From IMG/VR virus record IMGVR_UViG_3300032315_000197, positions 1 to 45,969 of that record: DNA of 45,969 nucleotides, one strand, 5' to 3'. The stretch comes from a virus. Positions 1 to 6,752 of this stretch are shown here, one piece after another. The stretch's first letter is position 1, and every line of letters begins with the position of its first letter. The notes under the pieces were generated by a model. It saw only the letters and a list, made by a program, of their open reading frames with translations, was not told where the DNA came from and searched no databases. The position numbers and the translations under genes were made by a program.

Positions 1-492
1 CATTTAAACCAAAGCGGTTTCTTTGTTCTTGGGCGCAATCGTGTTAAAGGTGTTTCTTGGTACGGATCTGGTGCAGATGGTACTTTAGTGTTGTTTGATA
101 CAACTACAGCCCCAGTAACTGCAAGCGTTACTTATGAACGTGCAGGAACTTTAGTAACAGTAACTAAAACATCTCACGGACTAAATACTGGTGATGTTGT
201 AGGTATTCATTTTAATTCGGCTAGTGGTGTAGCAGCAACGGACGGTAATTATTCTATTACTAGACTTACTGCAAATACATTTACCTTAACTGATATTAAC
301 AGTGGGACTGTAGCTAATACTGCAACAGCAGCATATGTAAGCGGTGGCAACAGATGGTTAATGACATATGAAAATGATGCTACTGATACATTTAGTAATG
401 CCCCTGTCATTCCAGGCGAAGGTGTTTTAGCAACTAATGGCATTTACGCATTGATGACTAATTTAGGCGCAGCACAAATTTACTACGGATAA
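1..492 (+). CDS. Virion/tail structural protein, 3' part (5' end outside window)
   Basis: The frame is open from base 1 and ends at TAA 490-492, so this is the C-terminal ~163 residues of a longer protein; an internal TTG/ATG start is unlikely because coding continues without a break to the edge. Around residues 55-125 of the visible part is an FCCH-like beta domain with the signature TKTSHGLNTGD and ANTFTLTDIN, which recurs in phage neck and tail proteins, including the nozzle gene at 17780 here. I infer a tail or virion surface component. It is followed 3 bases later by the glycosyltransferase gene. Exact role is unknown. Confidence 0.75.
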   Translation, partial: HLNQSGFFVLGRNRVKGVSWYGSGADGTLVLFDTTTAPVTASVTYERAGTLVTVTKTSHGLNTGDVVGIHFNSASGVAATDGNYSITRLTANTFTLTDINSGTVANTATAAYVSGGNRWLMTYENDATDTFSNAPVIPGEGVLATNGIYALMTNLGAAQIYYG

Positions 493-495
493 AAA

Positions 496-1254
496 ATGTC
501 AGAAACGACTCAAATGCAGGGTTCGTATAGTTTAGTAGGGCGGAAGATTATGTTAGGTCTTCCAACTTACGACTTTAAAGTAACTGCAAAGCTGGCTATA
601 TCGCTGGCTTCTTTTTGCACTCGTGCTATGCAGCATGGTGTTGACATCGAGATCTGTAATATTTCTGGATGTTCTGTTGTTTCTCGGGTACGCAATTTAA
701 TTGCTAAAGATTTCTTAGACTCAGATTGCACAGACCTTATGTTTATTGATTCGGATATTAACTTTGAAGCTGAAGACATTTTCCGTTTAATGGCATGGAA
801 TAGTGACCCTAAAAAGGGTATCGTTGCTGGTATCCCAGTAGCCCGCAAAAAAGGCAAAGTCTATATCTCTACATTAGATACTGATGAAGATGAAAATATT
901 CTAATGAACCACATGGGTTTGGTTAAAGCCAAGCGTGTAGCTACAGCCTTTATGATTATTCGCCGGGAAGTATTTGAAAAGTTATATGAGGCGCACCCTG
1001 AGTGGCGTTATCATGACGAGAAGAAAGTCGGCGATGAGATTACTGCATTCTTTGACTTTGCGTTAAAAGAGGGTACCTATATTGGCGAAGACTTTTTGTT
1101 CTGTGACCGTGCTAGAGAGTTAGGGTTTGAGGTTTGGATTGACCCAACAATTAAGCTAGGCCATATGGGTATGGAAGAGTTTGCCGGTGCATTTGGTGAC
1201 GACTATTTATACCCGCTAATGACTTCTCTAGAGTCAAAAAAGGATGCCGCATAA
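496..1254 (+). CDS. Glycosyltransferase, GT-A fold (family 2-like)
   Basis: 252 residues, about the size of a bare GT-A catalytic domain. The nucleotide-sugar/metal site is visible as FIDSDINFEAEDI (residues ~82-94, DxD-type), followed by GIVAGIPVARK and, towards the C-terminus, IGEDFLFCDRARELG and LGHMG, the pattern of a GT-A acceptor Asp/Glu and late metal-binding His. The family transfers a sugar from a nucleotide donor. The substrate here is unknown: host surface glycan, phage DNA base or virion protein are all possible. It sits just downstream of a structural gene, and its stop overlaps the next gene's start (TAATG at 1252-1256), suggesting translational coupling. Family assignment is confident; substrate is inference. 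Confidence 0.8.
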   Translation: MSETTQMQGSYSLVGRKIMLGLPTYDFKVTAKLAISLASFCTRAMQHGVDIEICNISGCSVVSRVRNLIAKDFLDSDCTDLMFIDSDINFEAEDIFRLMAWNSDPKKGIVAGIPVARKKGKVYISTLDTDEDENILMNHMGLVKAKRVATAFMIIRREVFEKLYEAHPEWRYHDEKKVGDEITAFFDFALKEGTYIGEDFLFCDRARELGFEVWIDPTIKLGHMGMEEFAGAFGDDYLYPLMTSLESKKDAA

Positions 1255-1511
1255 TGGCTACTAAAAAAGCCCCGTCTCTTGCCATTGGTAGAGGTGAAAA
1301 GCTCCCGGTCTCTAAGGGCGCAGGGCTTACCGCCAAAGGCAGAGCAAAGTATAATGCAGCTACAGGATCTAATCTAAAAGCTCCGCAACCAGAAGGCGGC
1401 TCTCGGAAAAAGTCTTTTTGTGCCCGGATGTCTGGAGTTAAAGGGCCGATGAAAGATGAGAACGGTAAGCCTACACGCAAGGCGGCAGCTCTAAAACGGT
1501 GGAAATGCTAA
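1254..1511 (+). CDS. Small basic protein with KSFCARMSG motif (DUF6321-like)
   Basis: 85 residues, Lys/Arg/Gly rich. The C-terminal half carries KKSFCARMSGVKGPMKDE and a final LKRWKC, a motif block I recall from small phage proteins grouped as DUF6321; the family name is from memory. The two Cys residues and the block after the SFCARM motif suggest a compact fold, but no function is known. The start ATG overlaps the preceding stop and its own stop overlaps the next start, so it belongs to one coupled set of three genes with the glycosyltransferase and the holin-like gene. Confidence 0.75.
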   Translation: MATKKAPSLAIGRGEKLPVSKGAGLTAKGRAKYNAATGSNLKAPQPEGGSRKKSFCARMSGVKGPMKDENGKPTRKAAALKRWKC

Positions 1512-1711
1512 TGAAAGACCCATTTATGAACATGGACGAAGCGAGCAAGCATATTATTGATTTTGCTTCTGTACTTACCGTATTAGGAACCCTTGCAGAT
1601 ATGTTGCCAGCCATTGCCGCTATTTTTACTATAGTCTGGACGGCTATTCGTATCTATGAAACTAAAACTGTTCAACGTTGGCTAGGTAAAAAAGATGCCG
1701 TCAACAAGTAA
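1511..1711 (+). CDS. Holin-like small membrane protein
   Basis: I chose ATG 1511, which overlaps the previous TAA (1509-1511); a GTG at 1499 would lengthen the protein by four residues and lie inside the neighbour. The 66-residue product has a short polar N-terminus, a long hydrophobic stretch covering roughly residues 16-44 (either one long or two short membrane helices with a Pro near the middle) and a basic C-terminus (RWLGKKDAVNK). Small hydrophobic proteins with a charged tail at this place in podovirus-like genomes are often annotated as holins. A second, better supported holin lies in the lysis module at 16852, so this could be an alternative holin, an antiholin or an unrelated inner-membrane protein. 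Confidence 0.6.
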   Translation: MKDPFMNMDEASKHIIDFASVLTVLGTLADMLPAIAAIFTIVWTAIRIYETKTVQRWLGKKDAVNK

Positions 1712-2177
1712 AAAACAGCGTAACTTTATGGCTGCTGTTGCACATAGCCCCGCATTTGCCAAGAAGGTAGGGGTCTCACAATCCGTAGGTAAAGATTTTA
1801 ACAACGCCGACAAAGGCAAAACATTTAAAGAAGGTGGAACTATGAAACCAGTAGACATGAAAAAGAACCCAGGTATGGCTAAGCTACCTACAACGGTACG
1901 CAACAAAATGGGTTTTATGAAAGAAGGCGGCACTGCCCATTCAGACATCAAGATGGACAAGAAGGTTGTCAAAAAAGCCGTTGGTATGCATGACAAACAA
2001 CAGCACGGTGGCAAAAAGACGGATCTAGCTACCCTCAAAAAAGGCGGCATGGCTTGTGCACCTAAGAAGATGGCAAGTGGTGGCCTCGCAGCTGGTCATA
2101 AATCGGCTAATGGTATCGCCAAAAAAGGCTTAACCAAAGGTAAAGAAGTTAGAATGAAAAAAGGCGGAGCTTGTTAA
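1695..2177 (+). CDS. Small basic repeat protein, KEGG/KKGG-motif family
   Basis: 160 residues, strongly basic. The N-terminal ~45 residues (SKKQRNFMAAVAHSPAF, then VGVSQSVGKDFNNADKG) form a block common in small phage proteins of unknown function. The remainder is built on Gly-Gly motifs: FKEGGT, FMKEGGT, LKKGGMA, MASGGLAAG and the C-terminal MKKGGAC, plus a tag-like NGIAKKGLTKGKEV. It overlaps the holin-like gene by 17 bases in another frame. The Gly-Gly motifs also occur in the next genes and in the internal virion proteins at 20879-25774, which makes a virion-associated role plausible. No enzyme motif is visible. Confidence 0.75.
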   Translation: MPSTSKKQRNFMAAVAHSPAFAKKVGVSQSVGKDFNNADKGKTFKEGGTMKPVDMKKNPGMAKLPTTVRNKMGFMKEGGTAHSDIKMDKKVVKKAVGMHDKQQHGGKKTDLATLKKGGMACAPKKMASGGLAAGHKSANGIAKKGLTKGKEVRMKKGGAC

Positions 2178-2179
2178 TC

Positions 2180-2425
2180 ATGGAAATCTTGAAGACTCTC
2201 AAAGATAAAATCATGGGTACAGATGAGCAGAACAAAGCTGCCTCTGAACGTATGAAGAACAACCCAATGGAAAAGAAATTCCAGAAGATGATGGGTAACG
2301 AGCCTAAAGAAGAAAAAGAAGAAAAAGAAGTCAAGCCTGTTGAAAAGGCTAAAGGCGGTATGATTAAGTCTTCTGCTTCCAAACGTGCTGATGGTTGCGC
2401 TATTCGCGGAAAGACAAGGGCTTAA
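2180..2425 (+). CDS. Small Lys/Glu-rich protein with SASKRADGC tag
   Basis: I set the start at ATG 2180, three bases after the previous stop; a TTG at 2171 is in frame but inside the neighbouring gene. The 81-residue product has a predicted helical, highly charged body (a KEEKEEKE run near residues 38-46) and a C-terminal tail AKGGMIKSSASKRADGC followed by AIRGKTRA. This tail is nearly the same as that of the next gene product, so the two are tail paralogues with unrelated bodies. Function unknown; the conserved tail suggests a shared partner or shared destination such as the virion. Confidence 0.7.
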   Translation: MEILKTLKDKIMGTDEQNKAASERMKNNPMEKKFQKMMGNEPKEEKEEKEVKPVEKAKGGMIKSSASKRADGCAIRGKTRA

Positions 2426-2426
2426 T

Positions 2427-2690
2427 ATGGACTTTTTAAAACAAGGCGCCGATAACCTAAAAAATATGGGGTTTGGTGCAGCTATGCCTACAGAACGTGA
2501 TCGCTTACTAGGAATGGTTAGCGGCGACACAGAAAAAGAAAACAAAAAGAAAATGGAAGCAATGCAAGCACAGATTGATGCTGGCGGCGCAAAACCAACT
2601 GCTATGAAAAAAGGCGGCAAAGTATCCTCAGCCTCAAAACGTGCTGACGGCTGTTGTGTTAAAGGTAAAACTAAAGGAAGAATGGTATGA
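2427..2690 (+). CDS. Small protein with SASKRADGC tag, paralogue of the preceding gene's tail
   Basis: The start is placed at ATG 2427, one base after the preceding TAA; an upstream TTG at 2385 lies within the neighbour. 87 residues. The N-terminal two thirds (MDFLKQGADNLKNMG, then MPTERDRLLGMVSGD and a Lys/Glu helix) differ from the preceding protein, whereas the tail MKKGGKVSSASKRADGC plus CVKGKTKGRMV matches it. The DNA of the tails (2371-2421 and 2626-2676) is also alignable, indicating duplication or shuffling of a C-terminal module. Its stop overlaps the next start (ATGA at 2687). Function unknown. Confidence 0.7.
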   Translation: MDFLKQGADNLKNMGFGAAMPTERDRLLGMVSGDTEKENKKKMEAMQAQIDAGGAKPTAMKKGGKVSSASKRADGCCVKGKTKGRMV

Positions 2691-2941
2691 GAGCTTCTCG
2701 TGGTATGGGCGATATTGCCCCTTCTAAAATGCCTAAAGGCAAAATGGTTGTTCGCAAAGATAACCCGAACGATGTTGAAGTTTATAAAGAAGGTGGTAAA
2801 GTTGGGCTCTACGAGAACATTCATAAAAAGCAAGCACGTATTAAGGCTGGCTCTGGTGAAAAGATGCGTAAGCCTGGGTCTAAGGGTGCGCCTACTAAAG
2901 CGGACTTTATTAAATCAGCTAAAACAGCGAAGAAAAAATAA
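2687..2941 (+). CDS. Small basic protein, GLYxNIHxK family (DUF5872-like)
   Basis: 84 residues, starting with ATG in an ATGA overlap with the previous stop. The N-terminus has KMPKGKMVVRKDNPNDVEVY then YKEGG; the C-terminal half has GLYENIHKKQARIKAGSGEK followed by MRKPGSKGAPT and a final FIKSAKTAKKK. The GL(Y/W)-x-NIH-x-K block followed by a GSGEKMRKPGSKGAPT block is a recognisable unit in viruses; I recall it as DUF5872, without certainty about the number. Its stop TAA overlaps the adaptor gene start. Function unknown; strongly basic, so nucleic-acid contact is possible. Confidence 0.7.
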   Translation: MRASRGMGDIAPSKMPKGKMVVRKDNPNDVEVYKEGGKVGLYENIHKKQARIKAGSGEKMRKPGSKGAPTKADFIKSAKTAKKK

Positions 2942-3891
2942 TGGCGACTACGTCCGGACAGACCGCATTTAATCTAGACCTCTCTGAGCTTGTTGAAGAA
3001 GCTTTTGAGCGGTGTGGACAAGAGCTGCGTACTGGATACGATTTACGTACTGCCCGTAGGTCTATTAACTTGATGACAATCGAGTGGGCTAATCGCGGTA
3101 TTAACTTATGGACGATTGAAGAGTGCGCCATTCCTTTGGTAGCAAACCAAGGCGTTTATCCCGTTCCTGCAGATACCATTGACATTTTGGATTTGGTAAC
3201 CCGGACAAGTAACGGAAACGCTTCGAACCAAACAGATATTAATCTTAGCCGTATTTCTGAGTCCACTTACTCTACTATTCCTAACAAACTAGCAAACGGG
3301 CGCCCTATTCAGGTATGGTTTAACCGCCAAACAGCACTGACAAACGGCACAGCGTCTACAACAGTAGCTGCAGGTACAACCACCCCCTCAATATCTGCCA
3401 CAGATACAACGATTAACCTTGTTAGCACAGCCGAATTAGGGTCTACAGGATTTGTAAAAATCGATGCGGAAACCATTGGATATACTAATATTAGCGGCAA
3501 CCAGCTATTAAACTGCTCGCGTGGGCAGAACGGCACAACAGCAACAACCCATAATGCTGGGGCTTCGGTATATGTTCAGAACCTACCATGCGTAAACATC
3601 TGGCCTACGCCTGACTCTGGTGGCGGTCCTTACACTTTGGTGTACTGGAGAATGCGTAGATTACAAGACGCTGGGGATGGTGTGACTATCCAGGATATTC
3701 CGTTCCGGTTCATTAATTGTTTCGTAGCAGGGCTATCTTACATGTTGAGCGTTAAGCTCCAGGGGGTAGATGCACAACGGGTTATGGGCTTAAAACAAGA
3801 CTATGAAGAACAGTTTGCGTTGGCCGCTGCAGAAGATCGAGAAACCGCCCCAGTAAGATTTGTGCCTAGAAATTTGTTCTATTCGAGGTAA
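2941..3891 (+). CDS. Head-tail connector/neck protein, podovirus tail-tube class
   Basis: 316 residues. The N-terminus (LDLSELVEEAFERCG, TGYDLRTARRSINLMTIEW, RGINLWTIE) and the C-terminus (DIPFRFINCFVAGLSYMLS, AAAEDRETAPVRFVPRN) form an alpha-helical connector core of the gp4/tail-tube A type, which bridges portal and tail. Between residues ~115 and ~220 a beta-rich insertion is visible (ISATDTTINLVSTAELG, TGFVKIDAETIGYTNIS, LLNCSRGQNGTTATTHNAG), an FCCH-like module decorating the core. The gene lies ahead of a second adaptor at 4801, separated by tiny basic genes. The connector class is inferred from pattern; I cannot tell which ring of the tail it forms. Confidence 0.7.
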   Translation: MATTSGQTAFNLDLSELVEEAFERCGQELRTGYDLRTARRSINLMTIEWANRGINLWTIEECAIPLVANQGVYPVPADTIDILDLVTRTSNGNASNQTDINLSRISESTYSTIPNKLANGRPIQVWFNRQTALTNGTASTTVAAGTTTPSISATDTTINLVSTAELGSTGFVKIDAETIGYTNISGNQLLNCSRGQNGTTATTHNAGASVYVQNLPCVNIWPTPDSGGGPYTLVYWRMRRLQDAGDGVTIQDIPFRFINCFVAGLSYMLSVKLQGVDAQRVMGLKQDYEEQFALAAAEDRETAPVRFVPRNLFYSR

Positions 3892-3894
3892 TCT

Positions 3895-4323
3895 ATGCCA
3901 TCAAAGTATAGTTCGGGTAAACACTCGATTGCGGAATGCGACCGTTGCGGGCAGCGATATAAACTAGTACAGCTTAAAAAGCTTACGATTAAGACCAAAC
4001 AGGTAAGTATTAAAGTTTGTCCAGAGTGTTGGGAACCAGATCAACCTCAGTTACAATTAGGTATGTACCCGGTCAATGACCCACAGGCAGTACGGGAGCC
4101 AAGACCAGATGTAAGTTACCTCGCATCAGGACAAACTGGGCTACAAATTACTGGTGGAAACAATAATTCTATTGATGAAAATGGGTTCCCAGCAGAAGGC
4201 AGTAGAGTAATCCAGTGGGGTTGGGCACCTGTAGGTGGTGCTAGTCAGTTTGATAGCCTTCTAACGCCAAATTACTTGATTGCAGCAGGGCAAGTAGGTA
4301 CGGTAACAATTACGACAACTTAA
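3895..4323 (+). CDS. Virion-region protein with N-terminal zinc ribbon
   Basis: 142 residues. Residues 15-42 carry two CxxC pairs (CDRCG and CPECW, about 23 residues apart) with intervening beta-forming residues (LKKLTIKTKQVSIKV), a classic zinc-ribbon layout. The C-terminal ~60 residues are Gly/Asn/Thr rich and end in a beta-like PNYLIAAGQVGTVTITTT. It starts 4 bases after the connector gene. Such ribbon-plus-beta proteins occur next to neck genes in related phages and are probably minor structural proteins, but no function is established. Confidence 0.7.
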   Translation: MPSKYSSGKHSIAECDRCGQRYKLVQLKKLTIKTKQVSIKVCPECWEPDQPQLQLGMYPVNDPQAVREPRPDVSYLASGQTGLQITGGNNNSIDENGFPAEGSRVIQWGWAPVGGASQFDSLLTPNYLIAAGQVGTVTITTT

Positions 4324-4333
4324 GGAGTTGAAA

Positions 4334-4522
4334 ATGACATTTAAAAAAGGCGCTAATGGTATCGAAACCAAAGGCAAAACAAAAGGTAGAAACTTAGGTG
4401 ATTCAGGCCCAACAGTTAAAACTATGAATGGTCCAATTAAAAACGGCGTTGGTAAAACAAATGCCAACATGAAGTCTATGGGTCGCGGTCTGGCCAAATG
4501 CGCTGCTCAAAGAGGTAGATAA
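4334..4522 (+). CDS. Tiny basic protein with NGIETKGKTKGR tag
   Basis: ATG 4334 is preceded by AAGGAG (4323-4328) with ideal spacing; a TTG at 4328 is in frame but lies within the ribosome binding site. 62 residues. The N-terminus FKKGANGIETKGKTKGRN is a variant of the DG-x-A-x-x-G-K-T-K-G tag found at the C-termini of the genes at 1695-2690, here at the other end of the protein. The C-terminus NMKSMGRGLAKCAAQRGR is a second small conserved-looking motif. No known function; grouped with the other small basic genes around the tail adaptor genes. Confidence 0.7.
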   Translation: MTFKKGANGIETKGKTKGRNLGDSGPTVKTMNGPIKNGVGKTNANMKSMGRGLAKCAAQRGR

Positions 4523-4524
4523 TC

Positions 4525-4788
4525 ATGGCTAAATTCTCTATGAAAAAAGGCGGTAAAGAAGTAGGCTCTGCTGACGTATACGCTGCACCCCATACTATGG
4601 ACGGCAAAGCTATGACTACGGCTAAAGATAGCGTTACTAAATCCGGCAACTGCGTAGATTCAGTTAAGATGTCTGTTGGTAGTCAAGTGTTCAAAAGCCA
4701 AATGGATGAAGTTAAAACATCTGGTGTTGCACAACGTGGTCATGGCGCTGCTACTAAAGGCTATACATCCCGCGGACCAATGGCTTAA
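4525..4788 (+). CDS. Small KKGG-motif protein ending ATKGYTSRGPMA
   Basis: 87 residues, beginning MAKFSMKKGGKEVGSADVY, so the Gly-Gly motif stands at the N-terminus. The C-terminus (GVAQRGHGAATKGYTSRGP) belongs to a G-x-GAATKG-x-x-x-RGP type of ending I associate with small phage proteins of unknown role. It follows the previous gene by two bases and precedes the adaptor gene by 12 bases. Sequence is low in hydrophobic residues, so it may be partly disordered and stabilised by a partner. Function unknown. Confidence 0.7.
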   Translation: MAKFSMKKGGKEVGSADVYAAPHTMDGKAMTTAKDSVTKSGNCVDSVKMSVGSQVFKSQMDEVKTSGVAQRGHGAATKGYTSRGPMA

Positions 4789-4800
4789 GGGTAAACCCTA

Positions 4801-5730
4801 ATGAACTACTCGCAACTATACCAAGCGATTCAAGACTACTCGGAAAATACTGAGCAGCTATTTGTATATAACATCCCCCGCTTTGTCCAAGAGGCAGAGG
4901 ATCGCGTATACAATTCTGTTCAGATTCCATCGCTTCGTAGAAACGTTACGGGTACTTTAACTACAAGCAATCCTTATTTATCAGCACCAAATGACTACCT
5001 TTCTTCTTTTTCTTTGGCGGTAATAAGGGCTGATGGTAGCTATGAATATCTGTTAAACAAAGACGTTAACTTTATTCGGGCGGCATACCCTAAACCAACA
5101 AGCTTAGGCGAACCTCGTTATTACGCCCTTTTTGGTAATCAGTATTCCGTTCCTAATGAGCTGTCGTTTATTGTCGGGCCTACCCCCGACGCTAGTTACA
5201 ACGTAGAACTACACTACTATTACTACCCAGTTTCTATTGTGCAGGGCATGATTACTTCGCTAAACGCATTAAGTTTAGCAGGGGGTGTTAACTATACTAA
5301 CGGGGTGTATCAAAACGTTGCTTTAACGGGTGGTACAGGTAGCGACGCTACGGCGGATATTGTTGTTTCTGGCAATATAGTTACTTCTGTTAGCCTTAAA
5401 AACGGTGGTAGTTTTTACGTTGCCGGGGACGTTTTAAGCGCTTCCGCAGCTGACTTAGGCTCTTTAGGGGCTGGTACTGGTTTTTCTATTCCTGTATTTG
5501 CTATCAATAATGCTACAGGAACCTCATGGTTAGGCGATAACTACGACCCAGTATTGTTCTACGGGGCCATGCGGGAAGCCATGCTGTTTATGAAGGGCGA
5601 AGCGGATTTGGTGTCTTACTATGAAAACAAATACCAAGAGGCTGTACAACAGCTAAATCGCCTTGGAACTGGTCTTGAGCGGGGCGATGCGTACCGGGAC
5701 GGGCAAGCTAAGATTAAGGTTAATCCATAA
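4801..5730 (+). CDS. Tail adaptor protein (phage SU10 adaptor-like)
   Basis: 309 residues. The N-terminus (MNYSQLYQAIQDYSENTEQL then FVQEAEDRVYNSVQIPSLRR) and the middle (LSAPNDYLSSFSLAVI, LNKDVNFIRAAYPKP, SFIVGPTPDASYNVELHYYY) are typical of the adaptor ring linking portal to tail in SU10-type podoviruses. The C-terminus returns to the core with TSWLGDNYDPVLFYGAMREA and YENKYQEAVQQL. Residues ~150-240 are an inserted beta domain (GGVNYTNGVYQNVALTGGTG, VTSVSLKNGGSFYVAGDVLS), a module found in many tail proteins. Stop overlaps the next start (TAATG). The assignment rests on pattern recognition and genomic position. Confidence 0.75.
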   Translation: MNYSQLYQAIQDYSENTEQLFVYNIPRFVQEAEDRVYNSVQIPSLRRNVTGTLTTSNPYLSAPNDYLSSFSLAVIRADGSYEYLLNKDVNFIRAAYPKPTSLGEPRYYALFGNQYSVPNELSFIVGPTPDASYNVELHYYYYPVSIVQGMITSLNALSLAGGVNYTNGVYQNVALTGGTGSDATADIVVSGNIVTSVSLKNGGSFYVAGDVLSASAADLGSLGAGTGFSIPVFAINNATGTSWLGDNYDPVLFYGAMREAMLFMKGEADLVSYYENKYQEAVQQLNRLGTGLERGDAYRDGQAKIKVNP

Positions 5731-6152
5731 TGCCAATACAGCAAGGACAATGTACAAATTTTCAAAAGAACTGTTTAAGCGGTTTGGAGAACTTTGCCTC
5801 TGGAACCCCTTATGTATATAAGATAGCGCTCTATACTGCTTTGGCTAACTTAAGTTACGAGACGCTTACTTATACAACTGTGAACGAGATCACTGGTACT
5901 GGGTACACAGCCGGAGGGAGAGTTTTAACCCCTATAGGCCCCACAACCAGCGGGCAAGTAGCTTTTCTTTCGTTTGCGAACGTGACTTGGAGCCCAGCAA
6001 GCTTTACTACTAGGGGTGCATTAATCTATAATAGCACTACTAATGCGGCGGTTGCGGTCTTGGATTTTGGAGCAGATAAAACAGCTACAAATAGTTTTAC
6101 AATTACTTTTCCGGCGAACAATGCATCAGACGCCATCATTCGATTTACTTAA
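5730..6152 (+). CDS. Minor virion structural protein
   Basis: 140 residues, beta-rich, starting MPIQQGQCTNFQKNCLSGLE with YKIALYTALANL and a Thr/Gly-rich second half (ITGTGYTAGGRVLTPIGP). I associate this architecture with small phage structural proteins encoded between tail adaptor and fibre genes; it may be a decoration or fibre-base protein. No catalytic motif is visible. It starts in a TAATG overlap with the adaptor gene, consistent with co-translation. Confidence 0.65.
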   Translation: MPIQQGQCTNFQKNCLSGLENFASGTPYVYKIALYTALANLSYETLTYTTVNEITGTGYTAGGRVLTPIGPTTSGQVAFLSFANVTWSPASFTTRGALIYNSTTNAAVAVLDFGADKTATNSFTITFPANNASDAIIRFT

Positions 6153-6161
6153 GGAGTTTTT

Positions 6162-6740
6162 ATGAGCAATGAACAAGCAAAATTCGGAGACAGTGTAGAA
6201 GCGACTGTTACCCGTGGCGCTGGTCAAACTGAGACTGTCGGTTTAGAAGGCGTTTATACAGCCGAGTGCTTTGACGCACAAGGTAACTTAAAATGGTCTG
6301 ATACTTTCAAAAACCTGACAACTAACGTTGGCCGTGCAAGCTTGATGAACTCATACTTTGCAAATATCGGTGGCGGCGCTATTGTTATGGGCTTAAAAGG
6401 TACAGGTACAGCAGCTTACGCAGATACACAAGCAAGTCACGCTACATGGTTAGAAGTTGGTAACGCTAACGCACCTACTTATTCTGGCACACGCAAGACT
6501 CCAGTATTTAGTGCGGCTACTACTGCAAACCCATCCGTTTTAGCAACAAGCGCTGCTGTTACATTTAGCATGACTAGCTCTGGCACTGTTGCTGGCGCGT
6601 TCATTAACGTTGGTGGTACATCTGCAATTGATAACACTACTGGCGTTTTGTTTAGTGCTGGTGACTTTACCGCTGGTTCTAAAGTAGTTGCTTCTGGTGA
6701 CACAATTAACGTGAGCTACACCTTATCAGCAGCTGGCTAA
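6162..6740 (+). CDS. Virion structural protein (tail or decoration)
   Basis: 192 residues, preceded by AAGGAG at 6150-6155. The N-terminus is acidic and mixed (EQAKFGDSVEATVTRGAG, VYTAECFDAQGNLKWSDTF, NLTTNVGRASLMNSYFANIG); the rest is a Ser/Thr/Ala/Gly-rich beta fold ending ASGDTINVSYTLSAAG. Composition and position before the fibre genes point to a secreted-style beta virion protein. The phrase NLVTNVGR-like plus ASLMN near the N-terminus recurs in phage tail-region proteins. Specific role not recognisable. Confidence 0.65.
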   Translation: MSNEQAKFGDSVEATVTRGAGQTETVGLEGVYTAECFDAQGNLKWSDTFKNLTTNVGRASLMNSYFANIGGGAIVMGLKGTGTAAYADTQASHATWLEVGNANAPTYSGTRKTPVFSAATTANPSVLATSAAVTFSMTSSGTVAGAFINVGGTSAIDNTTGVLFSAGDFTAGSKVVASGDTINVSYTLSAAG

Positions 6741-6752
6741 TAGGAGCCTAAT

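Noticed and set aside
2174-2833. 219-codon minus-strand frame over the small basic genes.
   Set aside because: It is Phe-rich because it is the complement of Lys/Glu-rich genes; the plus-strand genes have coupled starts and shared tags.
640-3190. TTGACA hexamers on the plus strand near 641 and 3179.
   Set aside because: Both are inside conserved coding sequence and lack a fitting -10 element at 16-18 bases.
4785-4799. 15-base near-palindrome TTAAGGGTAAACCCT also found at 39113-39127, with a shorter relative at 17767.
   Set aside because: One copy is in the polymerase coding region and one at a ribosome binding site; a shared 15-mer is expected about once by chance in a window this long.
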